11,387 bases of DNA from an uncultured Odoribacter sp. Its GTDB lineage: Bacteria; Bacteroidota; Bacteroidia; Bacteroidales; Marinifilaceae. Positions 1-5,414 of this stretch are shown here, one piece after another. The translations under genes were made by a program, and so were the position numbers. Under the pieces are notes generated by a model that was given only the letters and a program-made list of their open reading frames with translations, was not told the DNA's origin and did not search any database. Location of the stretch: positions 1-11,387 of the forward strand of contig CAJKZL010000062.1 of NCBI GenBank assembly GCA_905204385.1, in the 5' to 3' direction. Numbering within the stretch: the first letter of the stretch is position 1; every line of letters starts with the position of its first letter.

Positions 1-316
1 TGTTGGTTGAAGTACCGGCCCCTCCCTGGATTAAATCCACCGGAAACTGATCGTGTAATTTGCCGTTGATGATTTCTTCACAGGCCCGGGTAATAGCGTT
101 TGCAATATCGTCCGGAAGGATGCCTAATTCCTGGTTGGCTTTTGCTGCCGCCCATTTCACCATGGCGAGGGCTTTCACATAATTGGGATAATCACTGATG
201 GTGATGCCGCTTATATTGTGAAAGTTTTCAATGCCGCGAAGGGTTTGAATGCCATAGTATGCTTCTGCAGGCACTTCTTTTTCGCCTAACAAGTCATGTT
301 CGATACGTGTTTTCAT
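1..316 (-). CDS. aspA: Aspartate ammonia-lyase (aspartase), N-terminal part, runs off left edge
   Basis: This enzyme deaminates L-aspartate to fumarate and ammonium in the cytoplasm, feeding fumarate to anaerobic respiration. The visible 105 codons begin at the ATG complementary to 314-316 and read [16 protein letters not shown], then [14 protein letters not shown], then a D-QFPVD segment followed by QGGAGTSTN at the window edge. That order, and the GGAGTS substrate-loop start, match the aspartase/fumarase superfamily. The [17 protein letters not shown] opening fits aspartase better than class II fumarase, which has a different opening around its Trp-Gly-x-Gln-Thr motif. The C-terminal catalytic half, including the SS-loop serine, lies outside the window. 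The gene has its own upstream promoter and is followed upstream by an unrelated gene, so it is probably transcribed separately. The assignment is confident; only completeness is unknown. Confidence 0.93.
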   Translation of the reverse strand, partial: MKTRIEHDLLGEKEVPAEAYYGIQTLRGIENFHNISGITISDYPNYVKALAMVKWAAAKANQELGILPDDIANAITRACEEIINGKLHDQFPVDLIQGGAGTSTN

Positions 317-326
317 TATATTGGTT

Positions 327-338
327 GTTTAATTAAAC
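327..338. repeat. 12-bp perfect palindrome in the aspA leader
   Basis: GTTTAATTAAAC is a perfect palindrome lying 11-22 bp upstream of the aspA start codon, inside the predicted 5' leader. It is AT-rich and could be a protein-binding site or simply low-complexity leader sequence. No RNA hairpin is expected because there is no loop. Confidence 0.35.
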
Positions 339-341
339 TGC

Positions 342-380
342 TTTTCTTTTCCAATTGCAACACAAATGTAGAAAAGAAAA
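342..380. repeat. 10-bp inverted repeat flanking the aspA promoter box
   Basis: TTTTCTTTTC (342-351) and GAAAAGAAAA (371-380) are exact reverse complements separated by 19 bp. The interval holds the predicted -7 box (363-370) and the expected transcription start. Most of one arm would not be transcribed, so this is not an RNA hairpin. The arms are purine/pyrimidine runs, so chance is a real possibility. Confidence 0.4.
363..370 (-). promoter_or_regulatory. aspA promoter, -7 box
   Basis: Read on the minus strand this is TACATTTG, an exact match to the Bacteroidetes primary-sigma -7 consensus TAnnTTTG. It lies 46 bp upstream of the aspA ATG, which would give a leader of about 40 nt. The -33 element is weak: TTCG sits 20 bp further upstream in place of TTTG, which would suit a regulated promoter. 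Confidence 0.6.
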
Positions 381-388
381 AGACATTA

Positions 389-457
389 AACGAACGTTTG
401 CACCAGATAAATAATCCACTTATACTCTGAAAAAAGCATGTTGCACAAACGTTTACG
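389..457. promoter_or_regulatory. Pair of LacI/PurR-like operator candidates upstream of aspA
   Basis: Two sites centred on AACGTT lie 55 bp apart centre to centre. Site 1 is around 391-401 (CGAACGTTTGC) and overlaps the -33 region of the aspA promoter. Site 2 is around 444-457 and contains the perfect palindrome AAACGTTT. The 8-mers 393-400 and 446-453 are exact reverse complements, and both sites also carry TTGCAC (398-403 and 441-446). LacI-family regulators commonly bind palindromes with a central CG of this kind; PurR boxes contain GCAAACGTTTGC. Binding here is inferred from resemblance only. Confidence 0.4.
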
Positions 458-482
458 AAAACTTAAGGAATATTTAACACAT

Positions 483-974
483 CTATTCTTCCGCTACTAC
501 AGGTTTCAGGTTGTCAGGGAGGCTTGTTTCTTCTTCTTCGGAGAAATAAGGAAATACGTCCATGAACTGGGTATCGGCGATAGAGGCGATTTCATAGGGA
601 ACGACGAACGTAGAGAGGCTTTTTTCGAGGTTTTCCAGTGCCCGGTCGATGTTGGAAGCCGCTATAAGGTAGTATTGACCTGTAGATTTTTCCTTTCCAC
701 TAACTTCGTCGGCATCGATAATATTGACTTTTGCTTTATACCAGCGGTCGTCATTTTCATCTTCCGAAGGAACCAGTTCCGTAATATTCGATTTTTTCAG
801 GCTGCTGATGTAATAGTCGCCTGAAATGACCGATTCCATTTCGTGCATTATTCTGCTTTCGGCTTCCGTATACGACATCGCATCGAGCAGATAGGCTTCG
901 TTGACTTTTTTTTCCCGTCCGTCCTCGTTGACTTTCATATACTTCACCTTTGCTTCAAACCAATTTGCTGTCAT
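483..974 (-). CDS. DUF4494 domain protein, function unknown
   Basis: This is a 163-residue soluble protein that I recognise as the Bacteroidetes DUF4494 family, of unknown function. The start MTANWFEAKVKYMK, the central DDRWYKAKVNII block and the IASIADTQFMDVFPYF segment are characteristic. No signal peptide or membrane segment is present, so it should be cytoplasmic. The two similar halves (WFEAKVKY near residue 5 and WYKAKVNI near residue 76) suggest an internal duplication of a beta-rich unit. The ATG at 974 is chosen: an in-frame extension reaches a TTG at 1019, but that TTG lies within the predicted -7 promoter box and so upstream of transcription. The tail after residue 147 is acidic (EEEETSLPD). 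The gene is monocistronic, with unrelated neighbours on both sides. The family call is strong; no role can be assigned. Confidence 0.85.
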   Translation of the reverse strand: MTANWFEAKVKYMKVNEDGREKKVNEAYLLDAMSYTEAESRIMHEMESVISGDYYISSLKKSNITELVPSEDENDDRWYKAKVNIIDADEVSGKEKSTGQYYLIAASNIDRALENLEKSLSTFVVPYEIASIADTQFMDVFPYFSEEEETSLPDNLKPVVAEE

Positions 975-1016
975 TTTTTTTGTTTTAAGATTTGTTGTTA
1001 TTGCTCGATGAGCCTG

Positions 1017-1024
1017 CAAATGTA
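1017..1024 (-). promoter_or_regulatory. DUF4494 gene promoter, -7 box
   Basis: On the minus strand this reads TACATTTG, the same exact TAnnTTTG box as upstream of aspA, 42 bp before the ATG at 974. No TTTG is visible at the -33 position. The leader between box and start is A-rich with no Shine-Dalgarno sequence, as is usual in Bacteroidetes. This box also decides the start codon of the gene. Confidence 0.6.
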
Positions 1025-1051
1025 CAAAAATATTCTGCTTATGTGCTTTCT

Positions 1052-1170
1052 GTTTTTAATCGTTAGGGGTGTTTTTTTGAGGGAGGGGGAGGGAGTCGTT
1101 CTCCGATTAAAAACGAGATAGAATTTTTTGTCCATTCGTAAAAAAGTGCTAATTTGCCCCGGTTAAAAAC
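1052..1170. repeat. Three copies of the 11-bp motif CGRTTAAAAAC
   Basis: One copy is on the minus strand at 1052-1062 (CGATTAAAAAC). Two are on the plus strand: 1104-1114 (CGATTAAAAAC) and 1160-1170 (CGGTTAAAAAC). The first two form an exact 11-bp inverted repeat around a 41-bp G-rich loop. The plus-strand copies extend to an 18-bp match with two differences (1103-1120 against 1159-1176, ending AGATA). The starts are 52 and 56 bp apart, roughly five helical turns. The cluster lies between the divergent DUF4494 and peptidase genes. A regulator-binding array is a reasonable inference; no known regulator is recognised. Confidence 0.5.
1066..1093 (+). other. G-rich tract, possible G-quadruplex
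   Basis: Four G-runs occur in 28 bp: GGGG (1066-1069), GGG (1081-1083), GGGGG (1085-1089) and GGG (1091-1093). The last three have single-A loops, and the first loop is 11 nt and T-rich. The pattern permits a G-quadruplex on the plus strand, with one long loop. It lies inside the loop of the inverted repeat at 1052-1114. Confidence 0.35.
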
Positions 1171-1523
1171 CAGATACTCATGTGCAGCAGTTGTCATTTA
1201 TTGCAAAAACATTCTTATAAGGGACTTTTCGAGTGCTGGATTTGTTGACCCCGGCTTTTTCGTTCGATATCTGATGATTTTCCGGCTTATAAAATCGGAG
1301 TTTTTTAGTTGTATTGCCTTTGCGGGTCCGGTTGTAGGTGTTTTCACGAAACGACAGGGCCTGAACGTCGGAAAGCACCTTGTTTTTTCCGGCATGAAAA
1401 GGCTGGAAAGAGGAATCGTAAATGGAAGTATTTGTCCTATAAAGCCTGAGGTTCGATGAGCGTTTCAGAAAGTAATGACGGACCGTGGATTCTTTATAGC
1501 TGTTAAAATAAAAATATAATGAT
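1171..1523. other. Gene-poor intergenic region upstream of the S9 peptidase
   Basis: No convincing gene is seen here. Short open frames exist on both strands (plus 1154-1459, 101 codons; minus about 1178-1395, 65-66 codons in two frames), but none has a ribosome-binding site, a recognisable domain or a promoter. A weak hairpin followed by a T-run lies at 1336-1388. The last 20 bp before the peptidase ATG are very A/T-rich, a typical Bacteroidetes leader. No exact TAnnTTTG box was found for the peptidase, so its promoter is unassigned. Confidence 0.5.
1336..1388 (+). terminator. Weak hairpin plus T-run, possible terminator of an unseen RNA
   Basis: AGGTGTTTTC (1336-1345) can pair with GAAAGCACCT (1371-1380) over ten positions, with one G-U wobble in RNA. 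The sequence continues TGTTTTTT (1381-1388). The loop is 25 nt, much longer than in standard intrinsic terminators, although a small inner CG pair may shorten it. No upstream gene on the plus strand would need a terminator here. It is either the end of a small RNA or coincidence. Confidence 0.22.
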
Positions 1524-3749
1524 ATGAAATGGATTTTTTTAATTTGTTGTCTGGCATGTGTCGGTCGTGTGCAAGCACAGGATTTGAAGGAAAAGTATAA
1601 GCAGGCGGATAACTACCGTCAAAAATACGAGGCGGGTTATTTTTATGGCAGGGTAAATCCCAAATGGATAGGGGATGGTCATTGTTTCTGGTATTCGGTA
1701 AAGACTCCCGAAGGGGTGAGATTTATGCTGGTGGATGCGGAAAAGGGTACGCGAAAGCCGGCTTTCGATCAGGTAGCTTTGGCCAAGGCTCTGGAAAAAG
1801 AGTGGGGACGAAAAGTGGAAGCTTTGCAGTTGCCTTTCGGGGAGATTGCCTTTTTGGACGATCTACGGATGGTAACTTTTAAGACGGGGGGTAAATCCTA
1901 TACTTTCGACCGGCATAAAAAGAAGATCATGAAGTGCGAGCCCGTGAAGACGCCTGGCCGCCAACAACATTGGGGTAAGGTCGATCAGGAGAACTGGACG
2001 GGAGTCACCCGCTCACCGGATGGGAAGAAGGAAGCTTTCATCCGGGAAGGGAATTTATATGTCAAAGACTTAGCTTCCGGAAAAGTTAAACCCTTGACCC
2101 GGGATGGCTCGACGGGCGAATACTATTCGTCGCGGATCTGCTGGTCGCCCGATTCCCGGAAGCTGGTTTGCTGCAAATATCGTCCCGCCTGGGTGCGGCA
2201 GATGACTACCGTGGTATCCTCTCCTTCGGGTGGCTTGCAGCCCGCTATGGAAGTCCGGGATTATGTAAAGCCGGGCGATGCGCTGCCTGTCAAAAGACCG
2301 GTCCTTTTCGTGGTGGAAGAGGATAAACAAATCCCGGTTGTTTTCCCGGATCCGGAATTACAATTCAGTCTGGAAAACATTCGCTGGCATTCGGATAGCC
2401 GCTATTTTACTTTCGATTATAATAAAAGAGGGCATCAGGAATATATCGTTTATAAGGTAAACGGGGAGCAGCCCGAAGCAAGCGTTTTAGTTGCCGAAAA
2501 GATGCCTACCTTCGTTTATTACAACCAATTATACCGCTACGATCTGGAAGAGGAGAACGAGTTGTTATGGATTTCGGAAAGGGATGGCTGGCGGCATCTG
2601 TATCTTTTCGATGCGGAAAAGGGAGAACTGAAGCGGCAACTGACCCGGGGGGAATGGATCGTCAAAAGGGTGATTCATGTGGATGAAAAAGCGAGGGTGG
2701 TTTATCTGATCGGATGCGGAAAAGACCCGGGGGAGGATCCTTACCTGGAGAAAGTGTACCGCTTACAGATCGATGCCGGCGTTTTGGATTGCCTGACGCC
2801 GGAGAATGGCAATCATGAAGTGGCTTTCTCTTCCGATTTTCAATATTTCACCGACCGATGGTCGCGGATGGACTGTCCTCCGGTTACCGTTTTGCGGAAA
2901 GCTGAAGATGGAGCGGTGGTAATGCCTCTGGAAAAGGCGGATATCAGCCGGATGCAGGCGGAAGGTTGGCGTATGCCGGAGGTATTTTGTGCCAAGGGGC
3001 GTGATGGGCAAACCGATATCTGGGGTGTGATCGTGAGGCCTACGGATTTCGATCCGGCCAAGAAATACCCGGTAATAGAGTATATTTATGCCGGGCCACA
3101 CGATTCGTTCGTTCCGAAGAGCTTTTCCCCGGGTAGCTGGGTGGACAACGGATTGACCGAGTTAGGGTTTATCGTGGTACAGATAGATGGGATGGGCACT
3201 GCTAACCGTTCTAAAAAATTTCATGATGTATGCTGGAAGAACCTGAAAGATGCAGGTTTCCCCGACCGGATCGCCTGGATGAAGGCTGCGGCCGCCCGAT
3301 ATCCGGAAATGGATTTGGAACGGGTGGGCATATACGGTTGTTCTGCCGGAGGCCAAAGTGCAATGGGAGCATTGCTTTTTCATCCGGAATTCTATAAGGT
3401 GGGGGTAGCTGCCTGTGGCTGCCACGATAATCGCATGGATAAGATCTGGTGGAATGAACAGTGGATGGGTTATCCGGTGGGAAAGCAGTATGAAGAATCT
3501 TCCAATGTCGTCAATGCCTGGCGGCTTCAGGGGCGGTTGATGCTTATTCTGGGAGAGCTCGATGACAATGTAGATCCCTCGACTACGCTTCAGGTGGTGA
3601 ATGCACTGGTGAAAGCCGGAAAAGAATTTGAGTTTGTGATGTTGCCGAATCAGCGGCATACCATGGGTGAAGCTTATGGGGAAAGAAAGCGTCGGGATTT
3701 TTTTGTCCGTCATTTGTTGGGACTGGAAACTCCGGACTGGAATCGATGA
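1524..3749 (+). CDS. Secreted S9-family serine peptidase (prolyl oligopeptidase / DPP IV-like)
   Basis: This 741-residue exported peptidase probably acts in the periplasm on short peptides. Residues 1-19 form a signal peptide ending VQAQ. Residues about 30-480 are a DPP IV N-terminal type beta-propeller with blade motifs such as ICWSPDSRK (205-213) and IRWHSDSR. Residues about 490-735 are the alpha/beta-hydrolase domain. The triad is complete: Ser607 in YGCSAGG, Asp680 in GELDDNVDP and His712 in NQRHTM. The segment GCHDNRMDKIWWNEQWMG (632-649) marks a defined bacterial S9 subfamily. Position 606 is Cys, where classical DPP IV has the Trp of GWSYGG. I do not see the DPP IV double-Glu helix motif (WVYEEE) that anchors the substrate amino terminus, so true dipeptidyl-peptidase specificity is not assured. 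The gene is monocistronic and convergent with the sigma gene, 19 bp away. Confidence 0.92.
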   Translation: MKWIFLICCLACVGRVQAQDLKEKYKQADNYRQKYEAGYFYGRVNPKWIGDGHCFWYSVKTPEGVRFMLVDAEKGTRKPAFDQVALAKALEKEWGRKVEALQLPFGEIAFLDDLRMVTFKTGGKSYTFDRHKKKIMKCEPVKTPGRQQHWGKVDQENWTGVTRSPDGKKEAFIREGNLYVKDLASGKVKPLTRDGSTGEYYSSRICWSPDSRKLVCCKYRPAWVRQMTTVVSSPSGGLQPAMEVRDYVKPGDALPVKRPVLFVVEEDKQIPVVFPDPELQFSLENIRWHSDSRYFTFDYNKRGHQEYIVYKVNGEQPEASVLVAEKMPTFVYYNQLYRYDLEEENELLWISERDGWRHLYLFDAEKGELKRQLTRGEWIVKRVIHVDEKARVVYLIGCGKDPGEDPYLEKVYRLQIDAGVLDCLTPENGNHEVAFSSDFQYFTDRWSRMDCPPVTVLRKAEDGAVVMPLEKADISRMQAEGWRMPEVFCAKGRDGQTDIWGVIVRPTDFDPAKKYPVIEYIYAGPHDSFVPKSFSPGSWVDNGLTELGFIVVQIDGMGTANRSKKFHDVCWKNLKDAGFPDRIAWMKAAAARYPEMDLERVGIYGCSAGGQSAMGALLFHPEFYKVGVAACGCHDNRMDKIWWNEQWMGYPVGKQYEESSNVVNAWRLQGRLMLILGELDDNVDPSTTLQVVNALVKAGKEFEFVMLPNQRHTMGEAYGERKRRDFFVRHLLGLETPDWNR

Positions 3750-3768
3750 GGTCCTGTGGAAGGATGTT

Positions 3769-4350
3769 TCATAAAGTCTTTCGCCTCATCCGGTGATAAA
3801 TATAGAGAAATATCAGCCGATCGCGCCGGTCCTTTAATTCGCAGCGTAATCCTTTGATGCCTTGCTTGAGGAGGGTTTTGACCGTATTGACGGAAACATT
3901 CAGTTCTTCGGCAGCTTGTTTATAGGTTTTATCCTGTAGTATGACGAAGTCGACTACCCTGCGGGTTTGGAGGGGTAATTTCTCCAGAATGGCGGCGATG
4001 AGCTTCACCCTTTCGTCGTCTGTATGGCTTGCTTCTTCCTGGGCGATCTGGAGGTGGGGAAATTCGAGGCTGGTAAGGGATAGTTTTCTTTTTTCCAGCC
4101 AGTTGAGACAGGCATTTTTGATGACGGTGAACAGAAACGTACTGAATGCTTCGGCTTTGACGGGGGTAAAAGCCCGCTTGGTCCAGAGCTTGACGATTTG
4201 TTCCTGCACGAGATCCTCTGCTTCCGGCAAATTATGCAGGTAGCTTCCGGCGAAAACAACCAAGGGTTTATAATATCTGATGAACAAGGCTTCGATGCCT
4301 TGTTCATCATGAGCATTCAACTTTAGCAGTATGTCCTGATCTTTCAGCAT
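3769..4350 (-). CDS. ECF-type RNA polymerase sigma-70 factor (Bacteroides expansion family)
   Basis: This 193-residue sigma factor directs RNA polymerase to a specific promoter set. Region 2 covers about residues 18-87 (ALFIRYYKPL, then PEAEDLVQEQIVKLW, a core-binding signature). Region 4 covers about 115-170, with the helix-turn-helix in TYKQAAEELNVSVNTVKTLL. The short basic/hydrophobic tail (DRLIFLYIYHRMRRKTL) is common in this family. ATG 4350 is chosen: GGGA lies just upstream, and the only longer frame begins at a TTG (4374) inside the predicted -7 box. In Bacteroidetes such factors usually precede a FecR anti-sigma gene and a SusC/SusD operon. Here the gene follows the operon and no FecR is visible. 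A perfect inverted repeat lies in codons 14-25. Its target promoters cannot be inferred from this window. Confidence 0.92.
   Translation of the reverse strand: MLKDQDILLKLNAHDEQGIEALFIRYYKPLVVFAGSYLHNLPEAEDLVQEQIVKLWTKRAFTPVKAEAFSTFLFTVIKNACLNWLEKRKLSLTSLEFPHLQIAQEEASHTDDERVKLIAAILEKLPLQTRRVVDFVILQDKTYKQAAEELNVSVNTVKTLLKQGIKGLRCELKDRRDRLIFLYIYHRMRRKTL
4278..4309 (-). repeat. Perfect 13-bp inverted repeat inside the sigma gene
   Basis: TGATGAACAAGGC (4278-4290) and GCCTTGTTCATCA (4297-4309) are exact reverse complements around a 6-nt spacer. In the sigma mRNA this would be a 13-bp stem with loop AUCGAA, starting 42 nt after the first base of the start codon. It covers codons for DEQGIEALFI, so coding constraint and structure overlap. 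A stem this long at this position could slow early elongation, protect the mRNA or act as a DNA palindrome for a protein. No function is demonstrated. Confidence 0.6.
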
Positions 4351-4371
4351 GCTTCCCGAATATACGAGCAG

Positions 4372-4379
4372 CAAAGATA
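4372..4379 (-). promoter_or_regulatory. Sigma factor gene promoter, -7 box
   Basis: On the minus strand this reads TATCTTTG, an exact TAnnTTTG match, 21 bp upstream of the ATG at 4350. The leader would be short, about 15 nt, and contains GGGA next to the start. No clear -33 TTTG is seen, only T-rich sequence. The box lies in the 56-bp gap after the upstream lipoprotein gene, so the sigma gene can probably be expressed independently of the operon. Confidence 0.5.
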
Positions 4380-4406
4380 GTTGAAAAAATAAAATCCGGT
4401 TAGGGA

Positions 4407-5390
4407 TCAGCGGATATAGGGTATGTTAAAATTTTGTTCCGACAAAGGGGTGAACAGGCTGAAGTTGCCATGACCGGCTTCGTAGGTCACATCCATGTAA
4501 CTACCGTCCATCTGTCCGATATGCTGTAGGAGGCCTTCTGCATTATAACCGTATTCGGTGGTCCGGCCATTGCGGTCGATCCGGATTAATAGCTGATTGG
4601 CATAATGATATTGCATTTCGAGCTTATCTCCCTGTAGAGACGTGAGGTTCGTGCCGGAATAGACCGGCCGGTATTGTTCCGTCAGCCGGTAGTCTTCGGT
4701 GGTTTGGTATCTCTCGTCGCCCTGATACCAGTCGATGCCAAGCAGTTTATCGGCATTGTCGTACGAAAATACGGCTTTGTAAATGGTCCGGTTGAATTGT
4801 GCATTGTCGTCAGGATCTTCTTCGAAAACATCGTAAAACATCCGGCAAATTTTCAAACTTCCATTGAGATTGTATTCGTTGATGTAACGCAGGCGCTTAT
4901 TGTTGAGGTATTTATTGTTGAAACTGGCGCCGGTGCCGACATCTTCCCTCGGACGGTAGTAGAAAAATTCCTGTGCTGCGACGATCTGATCGTTATATTC
5001 CGTTTTCATCGAAAACAGATTTCTGGTCATCAGAGGGATACTGTCTTTGGCAAGTTCTCCGTATTTATCTTCCAGTTTCCGTATGGAGTCGGGATCGATG
5101 GAAGGAATAAGGTCTGCGATATAATAGGTCCTGGAGTCCGTTTTTTCGGAGACCGTCAGTACGGCGATGGTGTCCTGGGCGGCATTACGGATTATGGCAG
5201 AGTCGACTTTCTCTTCGTAGTAGGTGAAAGTCATGGAAAAATCTCCCCAATAGTCGTTTTTCCCGCGGATTTCCTTTACCCTGAATTTATTTTTCGTTTG
5301 GTTGGATGCCGTCTGCAGTTCTTCGTGATCGGACTTTTGGCAGGCCACAACATTTAAGCATAAAATAAAATATAAGATCAATTTTTTCAT
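4407..5390 (-). CDS. Lipoprotein with YD/RHS-like segments, function unknown
   Basis: This is a 327-residue predicted lipoprotein. The signal peptide MKKLILYFILCLNVVAC ends in a lipobox (V14-V15-A16-C17). The residues after the Cys, QKSDHEE, are polar and acidic, similar to surface-export signals of Bacteroidetes lipoproteins. The mature part is rich in Tyr/Asp/Asn/Gly beta-strand units: INEYNLNGSLK (170-180), FSYDNADKLLGIDWY (208-222) and a pair at about 260-292 including TTEYGYNAEGLLQHI. These resemble single YD (RHS-type) repeats, but the protein lacks an RHS core or toxin domain and is far too short to be an RHS shell. It starts 24 bp after the PKD-like gene and is likely the last operon gene before the sigma promoter. 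It may bind substrate or another outer-membrane component; this is inference. I do not recognise a precise family. Confidence 0.75.
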   Translation of the reverse strand: MKKLILYFILCLNVVACQKSDHEELQTASNQTKNKFRVKEIRGKNDYWGDFSMTFTYYEEKVDSAIIRNAAQDTIAVLTVSEKTDSRTYYIADLIPSIDPDSIRKLEDKYGELAKDSIPLMTRNLFSMKTEYNDQIVAAQEFFYYRPREDVGTGASFNNKYLNNKRLRYINEYNLNGSLKICRMFYDVFEEDPDDNAQFNRTIYKAVFSYDNADKLLGIDWYQGDERYQTTEDYRLTEQYRPVYSGTNLTSLQGDKLEMQYHYANQLLIRIDRNGRTTEYGYNAEGLLQHIGQMDGSYMDVTYEAGHGNFSLFTPLSEQNFNIPYIR

Positions 5391-5414
5391 TGTAAATCGG
5401 TTTTAAGTTGACAA

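Noticed and set aside
975..1019. N-terminal extension of the DUF4494 protein from a TTG start
   Set aside because: The TTG lies within the predicted -7 promoter box, and the family's N-terminus matches the ATG at 974.
1277..1312. Small TCCG/CGGA hairpin followed by a T-run
   Set aside because: The stem is only about 4-5 bp with a 10-nt loop, too weak to call a terminator.
1178..1395. Two overlapping 65-66-codon minus-strand frames
   Set aside because: They overlap each other in different frames, have no signals for translation and no domain I recognise. Kept only as a hint of a possible repeat element.
1154..1459. 101-codon plus-strand open frame in the intergenic region
   Set aside because: No ribosome-binding site, promoter or recognisable domain; it begins within the 18-bp direct repeat and its composition is not protein-like. 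Competing frames are open on the other strand.
3750..3768. Search for a bidirectional terminator between the convergent genes
   Set aside because: The 19-bp gap and its flanks show no stable stem with T-runs, so no terminator is called.
4351..4374. N-terminal extension of the sigma factor from a TTG start
   Set aside because: The TTG overlaps the predicted -7 box at 4372-4379. The ATG at 4350 has GGGA upstream and gives a normal sigma N-terminus.
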